A DNA stretch of 64,000 nucleotides from Armillaria gallica (taxonomy: Eukaryota > Basidiomycota > Agaricomycetes > Agaricales > Physalacriaceae), in contig JBANDB010000003.1 in NCBI GenBank assembly GCA_037576215.1, forward strand, positions 5,642,001 through 5,706,000, read 5' to 3'. The translations under genes and the position numbers were made by a program. This document shows positions 36,011-46,708 of the stretch, piece after piece. Position 1 is the stretch's first letter; the number at the start of each line of letters is the position of its first letter. Under the pieces are notes generated by a model. That model had not been told where the DNA came from. It ran no database searches and was given only the letters and a program-made list of their open reading frames with translations.

Positions 36011-38302
36011 CTACTCTTTTACCTCCTTTACCTCTGTCGTAGGCGCGAGTGGCTCCGGTGCCGCCTCTACTGCGTGCACCTCTCGTTTCTCGCCCTTGTG
36101 CAGACAATCCTTGCTCAGGTGTCCCCGCTCGTCGCAACGGAAACACCTCCCCTCTCGACGCTGCTTGGCCTTCTTGGCGTCGATGTCCATGGGCACCCCC
36201 TGACCACCAAAGGTGGTACTGGTTACTGGTACCCAGCGCCCGCCTTCGTCGTGAGCCTTCTGGTCGGTAGGGGCCTTGGGTGGCACGGTTGTGTGATCGG
36301 ATTTCTTGGCGGGCAGCGGTTTCGGGGTTTCCTTGGCCTTCTTGTTGGGATATCTCTCTATTCCCTGGGTCTGTTCGAAGACCCGTTGCTTCTGCTTCTC
36401 CTCGTACATCAGGGTGATGCAGAGTTTCCACTCCGTATAGGTGCAGGGGATTCCGAACCCAATGCTGGCAATGATCGCCCCATAGGATGGGGGAATCCCT
36501 TTTTGGACGGCGTTGACGAGTACCCCGTGCTCACTCTGGTCGTTCAGCCAGTTGGCCAGCTTGGCCTCGCGCTCCATTTGTCGGAAGAAGAGATGGGCGG
36601 AGTTGTTGCCCATCTTGATCTCGCCCATCTTCTTCTCGTGGACCAGTTTGATGGCGGGGTCGTGGAACTCCTCACGGAAGTCATGGACAAAGTCTTCCCA
36701 GGAGGGGTATCGGTAACGTGGCCCGGTGTCATAGTCAGCGATTTCTTCGGGAGTGGCTGGTAAGGGCGGTTCGGGAGGGACGTACCAATAGTCATCCCGA
36801 ATGTGTACCCACCAGGTTTCTGCATCCTCTTCGAGCAGGGAGGTGGCGAATCCCACCATCAGAGAAGGTATTCCCTGGTAGTGGTACCTAAAGGTCTCGA
36901 AGTATTGAACGCAGTCCCCTAGGAAGCATTCAATATCATCATGAGCCCCGGAAAACGGGGCGGGGAGTTTTCGTAATACAGGCTTCACCCCCGTGATTGG
37001 GGGCAAGTCGTCGCGGTCCCAGGCGCTGATGGGGCCCTGTGTAGGAGGGCTAAAGTCGGGAGGCTGGGGAATCAAGAATCGATCTCGGTTTGGGCCAGGG
37101 AAGGGGGGTCGTCCCCGTCCGCCTGGCGGCGCTTGTCTGGCGTTTGCCAAGTCTTCTTGCAAACGCGTGTTCTCATCGCGCAGCAGTGCATACTGCTGCT
37201 CCATCCGCTCCATCCGCTGCTCCATCGTCTCTGCCGGTCCCCCCTGCTGATCCCCCACGTCCATTCCTCCCTGATCATGGTCACCTCCTGCTAGAAGACG
37301 GCTGGTTCCCCTGCCGTGATACTCGCCTTGTCGCCTCCAGTTCCGTGCCGGTACTCCAGGTGGTGAGTCTGGCAAAGGACCGACTCGAGTCGGGTCGAGC
37401 TGGTTGGGGGTCCTGAGGTGTGCGTGGCCCGTCGAGGTCGGGGCGGTCGCCTTCCATCCTTGCGAGGGGAAGGAGTGCCCGTTCCAACTCGGCCTGCTCC
37501 TCATCTGTTCGGGGCCAGATCCCATGTACCCGGCTCCCTGCGGCGGGCGAATATTCGGTCCTGTTTCTATTGGCGAAAATGCAGGCGGTGACAGTCTGGG
37601 CTCGTCCCAGTCGAGGAAGCGGATCCCCTCGATTAATGGCGAGGTAGACGTCCATCTCCTCATGAAGGGGGGTATGCCAGCCCCCTCAACGCTCGAGATC
37701 CTGCCACCTAATGTTCCAGGCCTCAGACCTCGCTGGCCCGAGGATCTCTCGGTCGACGTCCGAAAGAGAAGGCCAGTCGTAGTCAGGGCCATGTGGGTTG
37801 AGGGGATCGTCGTCAGCTCTGGGTCGAGGAGGTCCCGCGGTCGTGGCCTCAAGGGCACGGGTGCTTGGATTGGCGGGGTGAAGTACTCCCTGCTCGTCAA
37901 TGATGACGAGGGGGATGCTATCGTCGGAGTCGTCACTGTCAACCTCAATGGGCCAACGGGCATTGCCTCGGGGTTCTGTGACGGAGATAGGGACGTTGCG
38001 CGGGGGCCCGGAGTTAGCTCTCCGGGGGAGGGCCCGAGTAGGGCGTCGAGGGGTTCAGGAATAGGGGGGAGGATCGGGGAGGTCCTCAATCTGTAAGTCC
38101 CCCGCTGTATCGTGGATGAGATGAGCGGCCTCGGGAGTGGCGGGTAAGTCTGTTGAGGTGGTCTGGGCATTCTCCCTATTCTCGAAGAACTCCAGGTTCG
38201 ATTCAAAGTAGACGGTGGTGGCTCGATTGCCTCGCGCCCTAGCCTGGGTGGTGCGGAGCCCTGGCCGGATGGTTCCGAGGTCGAGTCAGGGGAGTTTGAC
38301 AT
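36011..38302 (-). CDS. gag: Gag polyprotein of retrotransposon 1
   Basis: Open frame of 763 residues. The N-terminal half is Pro/Ser/Arg-rich. A coiled segment (MEQRMERMEQQYALLRDENT) precedes the capsid-like region, which starts near LRKLPAPFSGAHDDIECFLG and continues through WEDFVHDFREEFHD. The C-terminus carries a CCHC zinc knuckle, CFRCDERGHLSKDC, which binds the element RNA. No stop interrupts it, unlike pol. The N-terminal half is longer than in many chromoviruses and matches the separate ORF 47644-48456 of retrotransposon 2 in position, so gag may be one ORF here and two there. Confidence 0.85.
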   Translation of the reverse strand: MSNSPDSTSEPSGQGSAPPRLGREAIEPPPSTLNRTWSSSRIGRMPRPPQQTYPPLPRPLISSTIQRGTYRLRTSPILPPIPEPLDALLGPSPGELTPGPRATSLSPSQNPEAMPVGPLRLTVTTPTIASPSSSLTSREYFTPPIQAPVPLRPRPRDLLDPELTTIPSTHMALTTTGLLFRTSTERSSGQRGLRPGTLGGRISSVEGAGIPPFMRRWTSTSPLIEGIRFLDWDEPRLSPPAFSPIETGPNIRPPQGAGYMGSGPEQMRSRPSWNGHSFPSQGWKATAPTSTGHAHLRTPNQLDPTRVGPLPDSPPGVPARNWRRQGEYHGRGTSRLLAGGDHDQGGMDVGDQQGGPAETMEQRMERMEQQYALLRDENTRLQEDLANARQAPPGGRGRPPFPGPNRDRFLIPQPPDFSPPTQGPISAWDRDDLPPITGVKPVLRKLPAPFSGAHDDIECFLGDCVQYFETFRYHYQGIPSLMVGFATSLLEEDAETWWVHIRDDYWYVPPEPPLPATPEEIADYDTGPRYRYPSWEDFVHDFREEFHDPAIKLVHEKKMGEIKMGNNSAHLFFRQMEREAKLANWLNDQSEHGVLVNAVQKGIPPSYGAIIASIGFGIPCTYTEWKLCITLMYEEKQKQRVFEQTQGIERYPNKKAKETPKPLPAKKSDHTTVPPKAPTDQKAHDEGGRWVPVTSTTFGGQGVPMDIDAKKAKQRREGRCFRCDERGHLSKDCLHKGEKREVHAVEAAPEPLAPTTEVKEVKE

Positions 38303-38582
38303 AGTGTCGAGAGATCGGTGGTGGTGGTGGTACTATGAGCACTCCCCTTTGATGGAGGAATGCCCGAATCTGTTTGCTGAAGGTGAGGACTAGGGTGGCA
38401 GTGAAGAGACAAAGGAGCGTTGCCGCGGCAAGAGCTGTTCTGATCTCGATAGTCTGTTTTGGCGTCAAGTCGGGGGTCATCGATCTCACCTCTGTCGTTT
38501 GAGGTCCCGCAGGGCCCTGGAGAGTTGGTAGAGGAGGAATTTTACGAGGAGGAGAGTGAGTAGGTTGAGGAGTGCAAGCCAC
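38286..38582 (-). CDS. Second pre-gag ORF with one membrane segment (retrotransposon 1)
   Basis: About 98 residues, with a Pro-rich N-terminus and the hydrophobic stretch TALAAATLLCLFTATLVLTF, then KQIRAFLHQRG. It overlaps the gag start at 38302 in another frame. Role unknown; see the comparable ORF at 48483-48770. Confidence 0.4.
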   Translation of the reverse strand: MACTPQPTHSPPRKIPPLPTLQGPAGPQTTEVRSMTPDLTPKQTIEIRTALAAATLLCLFTATLVLTFSKQIRAFLHQRGVLIVPPPPPISRHYVKLP

Positions 38583-38734
38583 AGGGTGTTAATCGAGGTT
38601 TGCGTCGTAGTCGCAGTACCCGCAGTAGTCGTAGTGGGAGGAGTCGTCGTGTCTGGGGCATTCGTCCTGTCGAGTCTTTCTGATGGTCCTCTTTCGTACC
38701 CTCTTAGTAGGTCTCCTCCTTCCTCCTTTCTCAT
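38486..38734 (-). CDS. Pre-gag ORF with one membrane segment (retrotransposon 1)
   Basis: About 82 residues, MRKEEGGDLLRG.., between the 5' LTR and gag. A Thr-rich stretch is followed by a hydrophobic helix, LWLALLNLLTLLLVKFLLY, and a basic tail. It overlaps the next pre-gag ORF (38582-38286), which in turn overlaps gag. No known retrotransposon protein comes to mind. It may be a leader ORF of no function, but retrotransposon 2 has a similar one in the same place. Confidence 0.4.
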   Translation of the reverse strand: MRKEEGGDLLRGYERGPSERLDRTNAPDTTTPPTTTTAGTATTTQTSINTLWLALLNLLTLLLVKFLLYQLSRALRDLKRQR

Positions 38735-38822
38735 TCTTCTGCTCTGGGTTCTTCTGTCGACGTTCGAACTTTGCCGGCATAAAAGGACCTCCTCGGTATA
38801 CGGGGAGAGGTCGTAGTAGAAA

Positions 38823-38835
38823 GCTTTGAGCTAAC
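38823..38835 (-). other. Primer-binding site of retrotransposon 1, self-complementary type
   Basis: In element sense this is TTAGCTCAAAGCT, immediately after the 5' LTR. Its exact complement AGCTTTGAGCTAA lies inside the LTR in the sense strand, so the transcript could fold back and prime its own minus-strand DNA, as known for Tf1 and the sushi group. It does not look like a 3' tRNA match. Confidence 0.7.
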
Positions 38836-38836
38836 T

Positions 38837-39196
38837 GTTATGTCCAGGCTCAGGAATAACAATGCAAGGCGATCGTAGGCTGTCTCGCATTCGGGCAGTC
38901 ACCTATGATACCGTTGATTGTCACAGTGGAGCATGGATAACGTTAAACTCTCAGCAAGCGATAAGAGTAAAGTCTGGGGTGTATAAACTTAGCTCGAAGC
39001 TAGGGTTCATGGCTGAGAGCTGTGCTACTTATATACGATATACGGAATCTAATAATACTAGTCCTCTGCGGCTTTGCGAGAAGTCTTGGGGTTGATCGTT
39101 GGGGAGGAATGCCGATATGCCGTGGTGCTGAGGTGCCATGAGAAGCCGAGGTGCTGGATAAGATAAGATAAGGAAAAAAGTGAAAAAGTCGTAACA
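38837..39196 (-). repeat. LTR of retrotransposon 1 (5' LTR in element sense)
   Basis: Partner of the LTR at 30858. The self-priming box here reads TTAGCTCGAAGCT, with one change from the primer-binding site. The left boundary is uncertain by one base. Confidence 0.9.
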
Positions 39197-39401
39197 GGTC
39201 TTGCATTCACCTGTGCTGCCGCTCGATGGCAGTTTATCGGTTGGGTACATACCTTCGTATCGGAAAACTGGCCTGAGTTGCGCGTACCCTTCTTTTTCCG
39301 TGTATTCAAGAATGTGCAAACCGTCGTCATCCACGGTCGTTCTAGCTCTGTAGAAAACTATTCGATCATCCCAAACACCTATCTGCTTCCCGATTGCGTG
39401 C

Positions 39402-39869
39402 TGTAAGACCCGAACTGCAATCAAAGGTGAATAGATCGGCTGTATCGCGTTCGTACAGTCACCGTCTAGCCCTTGGATGATTGCTGCCTGAGACGAACTG
39501 AATAGCGCTTAGCGAGAAGGAGTGTGTTTCGGTATGAATAAACTTTAGCTCAAAGCTAGGGAAATACAGGCTTTGAGTAAGCTACTTATATACTAAAGTG
39601 AGGGTCTGTAAATGGTACTAAGATGTGGCTGCCGTGTTAGAAAGTGAATAAGCCAAATACATGGTAGCCGAGAATAACATGTATCCAGTACGTGTTTTGT
39701 ACACGTCGCTTGGAATAACACGTATTGAGCACACGTTGACCGAGTGTGACATGTTAGCGATGTGAAGATTTATGAAGACTCTCTGGGAGTCGCAGGTCTA
39801 AAGATAACGGGTGAGTAAGTATCTTATCTTATCTCAGATAAGATAAGATAAAACGAATAAATCGTAACA
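39402..39869 (-). repeat. LTR of retrotransposon 2 (3' LTR in element sense)
   Basis: TGTAAGACCC..CGTAACA. Contains TTAGCTCAAAGCT at 39545-39557, the self-priming match, and a palindromic TTATCTCAGATAAGATAAG near its end. Confidence 0.9.
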
Positions 39870-39882
39870 TTACCCCCCCCCC
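39870..39882 (-). other. Polypurine tract of retrotransposon 2
   Basis: Ten consecutive G in sense followed by TAA, directly at the LTR edge; the plus-strand primer of the element. Element 1 has GAGGGGGTGA in the same place (31219-31228). Confidence 0.7.
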
Positions 39883-41540
39883 TAAGGCAGGTGTCCCAAC
39901 TGCTAGTAAATCCAGCTTCCGTCTACTTCATCGTCATGCTGTCCCCAGAGACCTCATGTGTGTTTCGGAGAAATGCCATACGTGCTGATGAGCCTCCAGG
40001 CTCTGTACACTCATAAATTCGCGGATCTATAATGATCTAGTGATATTCCACCCCTTCCAAACCTTCATATCAAAGCACAGCCATGATTGTCAGGCACTTT
40101 GATCCTGAATCCTATTATGCAACTCTAATGACAAGTTAGCGAACTATTATAATTCGCTACAGTCAGCAGCAGTTAAAGCCTTACTAAGGCTGTTTACTTT
40201 GCACAGTTCATGGCTTAGTAAATGCACAGAAAGTTCATGTTGCAGCAGCATTGCGCAGTAACTGAAGCTACATGCACAGTTATGTGCAGCCATGCACAGT
40301 TGCATAGTTCTTAAAGTTGCACAGCTGCTGACAGATCTCAACTCAGCATTAGTAAGGAAAGGACAAAAATACTCTATTGCGCAGTAAATAGTTCGCTTGT
40401 GTTGTGAATTAACAGGGCAAGGACAAATGTAGCTTACATACAAGTAATTCTCAAAGTAGTATAAAAGTAGCTAACTAAAAGTACAAAAGAAAAAGAAGAA
40501 GGAGACGAACCCCTAGGGAGTTACTTGCCCACAAGTACACTACCTTACACACCTCCTAGATCCGATACACACACCCGAAGTTATTGCTTCTCTACTGTTC
40601 ATTAGAGAAATAACAATTAGCGAACTTTCCCTTCGCTAATAAAAGTTAGCTATAACTTCGCGTGCTTACCTCCTCTCCAAAAACTTCGCTAGGAAACCTT
40701 TACTGGTTACCTTTGTGAAGCATCCTCGATATTTTAAGTTCGCTTGCATACCTGTGTGCTTTAAAGAGCAATCCACAGCTAGGATTGAAGCCCTTTAGCC
40801 ACTAACAACCCAGTACCACCGTTTCCGAACTTAGGAAACAACACCACTTAACTCTTATAGAGTTAGACACCTTGGGGCCTAGCTACCTTTCTCATAGAGA
40901 GAAAGTTCGCTACCCTTGCCCTTTCAACTCAACTCAAGATTAGTACTGACTTGCTTGATATTAGGATCGTTTAGAGCTATATCTTGCTTGCGCGTACTTT
41001 ATCTTGGACAAAACCTCACTCACATCTAGAGCACCAGCTTCATTAACTCACATAGAGTTTCCCAACCGAATCCGCAGCTAGGATTTCGACACCAAATAGT
41101 TCACGCCGCATCTAGGTCGCCCCTGCTCAGCATACACCCACGTTTATGCACCTTTTCCCTTCCAGGAAAGTTCGCGTACATATCTTGAGCCTCTGAACAG
41201 CCTTCAGAGAATCATAACAAAGTGTAGCAACACGTCGCTACACCACCAGGAAGCTACAGTCATCGCACGGAGGTGCAAGACTAGACTCGCTAGAATCTGC
41301 CTTCAGATTCTGTGTTTGACTACACTTGCTGTTACAGGTCTTGTGTTTTCTGCCCGCAGGAGTCTTTACGTTCATCAGCGCTGCAGCTTGTCCCAAAGGC
41401 CCTTTTAAAAATTCGCCCAGAGGGAATGGGGACTTTTTGTATGGTGGTGACGCGAGTGGTAAACTAGATTCCGGACGCCGGTTAGGCCCATCCGATTATT
41501 TTGCGCGCTTGTAGTGGAATATTGGTCATCTTGGAAGTCG
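39883..41540. other. Unexplained 1.6 kb block inside retrotransposon 2
   Basis: After the purine tract, a short piece (GGCAGGTGTCCCAACTGCT) still matches the pol end of element 1, then homology stops until the pol tail near 41540-41840. The block between has no long ORF. It is rich in GTTCGCTA/TTAGCGAAC motifs in both directions (for example 40139, 40153, 40391, 40618, 40632, 40683, 40737, 40910). A TGACAAGTTAGCG at about 40129 and a CTTGCTGTTACA ending near 41336 could be ends of an inserted solo LTR, but flanking repeats do not match. Confidence 0.4.
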
Positions 41541-44500
41541 TGAGTGAAAGGAAGCATGAAGGAGGACATGAGGCATATTGTCGTTAGAAGTCGTGAATGA
41601 GGGCCCGTTGGCTATCCCCCGTTGTAGGGCTCGACTGTGTTTGTTTATGGGATTTCTGTTGCTTCGTACGGCGATTTCGAGCTTGTCAAGGGGTCGTCGT
41701 TGCCACCAAACCAATCCCAGTCAAGTTCTTGGTCGTACCAAACTTTTCGACCAGTGAATGGATCCGTATAGGACTGCTAATCTCCTGTCTCTTGTTTGGT
41801 GCGATTCACTTTTTCTGCAAGATATTTGTCGACTAGTTCATCGGCATCCATGTCGTCTTCCTTTACTCAGCTGTTGGATTCCGGTCCATATCCTTTCCAT
41901 TTGACGAAGTAATCGGTAACCCAGTGTGACGGCTCGCCAGCCTTTCCTCGGACCCTTCGGTCTCTATGGTCAAGTACTTGCTCGATTTCATAGTGCTCCT
42001 CCCCGTCAATAAGATCGGGTGGTGGCGGAGGCGGCTGTTCCTGGTTAGGGAATGCAGGTGGCGTGTATGGGGTCAGGAGTGATTCGTTGAATACTGGATG
42101 GATGCGCCAGCCTGGAGGGAGTTTTAATTTGTATGCCGAAGCTCCGATCTTGGCGATGATAGGGAAGGGGCCCGTTTTTTTGTCTGCAAGTTTTTTCTTC
42201 GGATGTGGGAGTGCCAGATTGCTTGTATCAAGCCAAACTTTGTCTCCCACCGAGTAATCAACTGCAGGTCTTTTCTTTTTGTCATATTGGGCTTTCATCT
42301 GATCTGCGGCTTTTTTGAGTGCTTGCTTGGCCTCGGCATGGATTTTCTGTATATCTGAAACGAAAGTGTTTGAGGCCAGTGTTCTGAAGGGTGCTTGGGG
42401 TCATACGGCACCAGGGAGGACCTCGACGTTATAGCCATGGGTAACCTCGAAGGGACTTTTACCCATTGCAGAGTGGGTGCGGTTGTTGTGAGCGAAAGCC
42501 GCAAGGGGAAGCCATTCCACCCAGTCGTTCTGACGGTGACTGATGAAAATCCGGAGGTATTTTTCAACCTCCTGATTCACTTGCTCAGTCTGTCCATCAG
42601 TTTGTGGGTGGTAGGCGGTGGATACGTTTGCCTTGATCTGGAGCAAGTCATAAAGGTCTTTCATGAACTTGGATACAAACACGGTGCCTCGGTCGCTGAT
42701 AACGACTTGTGGCATTCTGTGTCTGGCGTAAACTTCGTTTCGTAGAATTTTGGCCCACCCTTCCGATGACATCTCTGTGGTACATGCGACAGGTATGATT
42801 TCCTTGGAGAAACGATCGATGATCATTAGGATTGCATCAAAACCGTTACTCTTAGGTAAACCAGTCACCATGTCGACAGAGATGTGAGTCCAGGGTCGGG
42901 ATGGAATGGCGTTTGGATGAAGCGGCACTGCTTTTGCTTGAGTGCTCGACTTGGTTTGTTGGCACGTCTCGCAGCCACAGACATAGTCTTTTATGTCTTT
43001 TTTTCATCTTGGGCCACCAATATTCTCGTAAGACGAGTTCTTTAGTCTTTTCTATGCTGGGGTGTCCCACCGTGATGTGGTTGTGAACTTGTGCGATTAT
43101 TTCACCTCGTAACGCGTGGTCGGAAGGAACGTAAATGCGGGAGTCGTAGTAGATCAGCCTGTCATTCATTTTCAGTCCTCGGTCGTGGTTAAGGGAAGTC
43201 GCAATGTTCTTGTCCCATCGGTGGTGGTCGAGCGTGGCTTGCTTTATTTTGGAATGGGTTTCCTCGATAGTGGGCATGACTAGGGCCCGGAAGTGCTCGG
43301 GTTTGAGGACGATAACCTCATCATTGTCCTCCTTTCCTTGCTCGTGATCTGCTCTGCAACTAAGTAAGTCGGCTTTCTTGTTTGCGGTTCCTGATTTGTG
43401 GTGCAGTGTGAAGTGGTATTCGGCCAGCTCAGTGACCCATCGCGCTTGTCGCCGATTGAGTTTCTGGGGTTTTCGAAAATACTGGAGGTTTTGGTGATCC
43501 ATCCATATTTCGAAGTCCTGAGCTGCGCCCATTAGGTAATGCCTCCACTCGTCAAGTGCGATCATTATCGCGAGCAGTTCTTTGTCGTAAATTTCGTAAT
43601 TTCATTCTGTCGTTGTGAGGGATTTGGATAAAAATGCGACTGGGCGCCATTTTCCATCCTGCTCCTGCGTCAATACCGCACCTATCACTCCCTCACTTGC
43701 ATCCGCCTCTACGCGGTACTTTCCTTCCTCGGTGGGTATTGCCAGTACCACCTCTTCGGCTAATAGGCGTTTCAATTCTTCGAATGCGTCCTGTTGCGCT
43801 TTTTCCCATTTCCATGGATCGTTTCCTGTCAGCTGGGTCATCGGTTTGACGACCTTGCTGTATCCTTTGATGAAACATCTGTAGAAGTTGGTAAAGCCTA
43901 AGAACGACTGGAGCTGTACTTTCTTGGTTGGTACAGGCCACTTTGCGATTCCTGCGATTTTGACTGGGTCCATGCAGATGCTTCCTTCACTGATGATGAC
44001 CCCAAGGTACTCAGTTTCCAAGGTTTCAAACTCGCATTTCTCTGCTTTAAGGAATAGCTTGTTCTTCCGGAGGAGTCTTAGAACTTCACGCGTGATGCGG
44101 TGATGTTCTTCCTTGGTCTTGGACATGATAAGGATGTCGTCAAGATAAACGGTGATGGCGCCTGATGCAATGAGATTTTTGAATATGTCATTCATCATCC
44201 ATTGGAAGGTAGCAGGCGAATTGGTAAGCCCGAAGAACATAACCGTAGGTTCAAACAACCCGCGGTTAGTTCTAAATGCCGCCTTCCACTCGTCACCGCT
44301 TTTGATGCACACATTGTTGTATCCCCATCGAACATCAAGCTTGGAAAAATACTTGGCACCCCGCAACTTGTCCATTAGTTCTGAGATTAGCAGAAGTGGA
44401 TAACGGTTTTTAATCGTCATCTCATTGAGCTTCCGGTAATCCTGGACTGGTCGTAGCTTGCCATCCTTCTTTTTGACAAAGAAGAATGGCGAAGCCATGG

Positions 44501-46445
44501 GTGACTTGGATGGTCGTATTCTTCTGCTCGAGAGGTTCTCGTCCAAGAACTTGTTGAGCTCGGCTTGTTCGTTCCAGTTGAGAGGGTAGACCTTGCAATC
44601 TAGATTGGTGCTCGCATTTGGAGTCAGTTTGATGGCGTGGTCCCACGTCTTTGGGTCAGGGAGTTCATCGAAACTGTCTTTATCGAACAGATCATTGAAA
44701 TCCCGACACCATTCCGGGACCATTTCTTCAAACGTCTTGGTCTCCTTGTCTGCGTTGGCCGCAGCAGCTAAGTCATTGGCATGATGTGCCCGTATGAGAA
44801 TAGCCCGTGTGAAGTCTATCACTAGGATGGTATCCCCTTCTTCCAGTTCCTCATCCCATTTGTCGTCAGTATCTGCATCGGGTAGTACGAATGGGTTTTT
44901 ATGGCACTCGCACCGAGCAAACATTAATCCTCCTGTCTTCCAATTGATGATCGGATTATGCCGGGCTAACCAATCGTGACCAAGGAAGATCTCTTTATCA
45001 CCGAGATCTGTTATGGCTAGATCTATTCATTCAGAATGATCCCCGATTTTGAGTTCGATCTCGGCGTATTCGGTAATTGATCCTCCTGAGTTCTTGGTTC
45101 CGTCAGCATTATAGACCGGGATTGGGGCGGCCGTCAGTCAAGTCGGGAGATTGTGCTTTTTAACGAATTTTTGATTGATGGCGCTGCTGGTGCATCCGCT
45201 GTCAACCAACACAGTTGTAGAGATACTGGGATACGTCCCTGGTGCCCCAAGAGTGACAGGGATGACCAGGTCTTTCCCTTTATCGCTTAGCGCGCTGATA
45301 AGTCGCTTTGGCTCTTGTAGCTCATGAAGCCACCAGAGTGCATCAATTCGCTCCATCCCCCTCATTGCTTCGATCATTGAGTCAACGACCTCCTCTGTGC
45401 ATGCCTTGTGAATCCAGTTTTTTAGGATCGCCTTCGCCTCCGACTCCGTTCGCGCTTGTACTACGTCGCGTAGAGTCCACTCAGCTCCGAATGGTTTGAG
45501 CCATTCTCTATAGGTCTGTCCCTTTGTATAGGTGTGGGACAGTTGCAGGGCCTCTTCAACCTTCGCGTCGCCCCATACGGGCGCGACTACCGTCGGTGAG
45601 GTCACCGCATTTTCTAAGTCTAAAGGGGTTAATTTAGTGTTCTTGTTCATCATGAAACTGGTAATGTCCTTGTGGTCAGGTACTTCTTCCAAAGTAGCTA
45701 CCTGATGCCCCCTTTGCACTGCCTGGGCGCTAGCAGCTTCCTTCCTTGCGGCTTTCAAGTCGGTCATGGAGCGGGAGGTGCGTTCTGCGAAGGTACCGTC
45801 CCCCGGGGAGACAGTAGGTTGGGCTGGCACCGCCGAACGATGAGTGCCTTCGCTTCTTCCCATGGTGTGGCGGTCGCCTTCACCTGTTACCTTCGAGCCT
45901 GGGTTCATGGCCAGGTCCCTCGTTGCATTCGGCGCTCCCCCTTCGTCAAGTCACCCTGTGTCTCGACAGGCATTGGCAACTGGTCAGGGGCACTTACTCG
46001 ACTCCAGTTCGTCCTCGATCATCGTCTTCAGGACGGAGGGCAAATAGTCCCTCCCCGTGTCCCTCGTTATCCGTAATGTTGCCTTCGTTAGGGCCTGTAA
46101 TCCAGTGTTGCGGGAGCTGGCCTCTGTTGCTGTCTTCAAAGCCCCATCGTGGAATTTAAACTTTGCAGCCTGTGAGCACATCTCTTTTACCAGAGGAGGT
46201 TTCACCGAAGCTATTCCCTCGAAACTCCCTGTGTGGCAGGGACTCCGTAGAGCAGCTATTCCAGGTAGAGGACGTTTACGTGGGAATGTAGCTGTCTGCT
46301 CTCCTGCCCCATCCAGTCGAACATTCGTCACTGCAGCTTGAAACTCCCCAAGGGAAGGCCTCGACTGGTGCTTCGCCGTTATGATGGGTGTCGCTATGGT
46401 AGGTGACTTACCATTCGCTTTCGCCTGTAATAGGTTACTCGTCAA
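41541..46445 (-). pseudogene. pol: Pol polyprotein of retrotransposon 2, disrupted
   Basis: Sense order: linker (KSPTIATPIITAKHQ, shared with element 1), protease VLVDSGCTSSAIN (about 45200), reverse transcriptase with VYLDDILIMSK in the 440-residue frame 44924-43602, RNase H, integrase zinc finger (GHPSIEKTKELVLREYWW), integrase core (SVDMVTGLPKSNGF, VISDRGTVF) and chromodomain (YFVKWKGYGPESNS-stop-VKEDDM). Breaks: TGA near 45138 (LPT-stop-LTAAP), near 45030 (SE-stop-IDLA; element 1 has R there), near 43602 (TTE-stop-NYEIYD; element 1 has W), near 42401 and near 41873 (NS-stop-VKE; element 1 has W); a one-base gain in an A run near 43000; and a frame change near 45950. The tail beyond the chromodomain is longer than in element 1. 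Not autonomous now. Confidence 0.88.
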
Positions 46446-46496
46446 AGGTTGAGCTGGTAGTCAGTTGACTATGCCGCTCATTCTGGGGTGGGTCGC

Positions 46497-46560
46497 TTCG
46501 TTAGGCGTAAATGTCGCTTCATTAGGCGTAAGTGTCGCTTCGTTAGGCGTAGGTTGATTC
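46497..46560. repeat. Three 21-bp tandem repeats in gag-pol spacer
   Basis: The unit contains GTCGCTTCGTTAGGCGTAA and encodes a repeated TPNEAT motif in the minus-strand frame. It lies between gag and pol of retrotransposon 2. Confidence 0.7.
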
Positions 46561-46708
46561 TTCCTTGGTTTCTGGTCTGATTGCGAAGTCGCGGGTATAT
46601 TCGAATGCGCGGTGGTTACTACAGGCGATATATAAGTACATGAGTTAAATGCGAGTGGCGTACCAGCCAAAACCAAGTCCTGTGTTGCCGAATAGATTGA
46701 ATCGTTAT

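Larger units (their letters stand above)
30858..39196 (-). mobile_element. Ty3/gypsy chromovirus retrotransposon 1 (about 8.3 kb)
   Basis: Complete element in minus orientation with two LTRs of about 361 bp (TGTTATG..GTAACA ends), self-type primer-binding site, gag, pol with chromodomain, and a purine tract (GAGGGGGTGA in sense). The flanks are AGTCT (30853-30857) and GGTCT (39197-39201), a 5-bp target duplication with one mismatch. By eye I count about 12 differences between the LTRs, all transitions. The element sits in F-box gene C, itself inside the Helitron. Confidence 0.9.

Noticed and set aside
35915..36763. Plus-strand ORF of 282 residues over gag of retrotransposon 1
   Set aside because: Antisense shadow of the gag frame; the minus strand has the zinc knuckle and capsid.
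40129..41336. Solo LTR with ends TGACAAG..GTTACA
   Set aside because: Ends are only loosely inverted and the flanks (CTCTAA and GGTCT) do not match; kept as an unexplained block.
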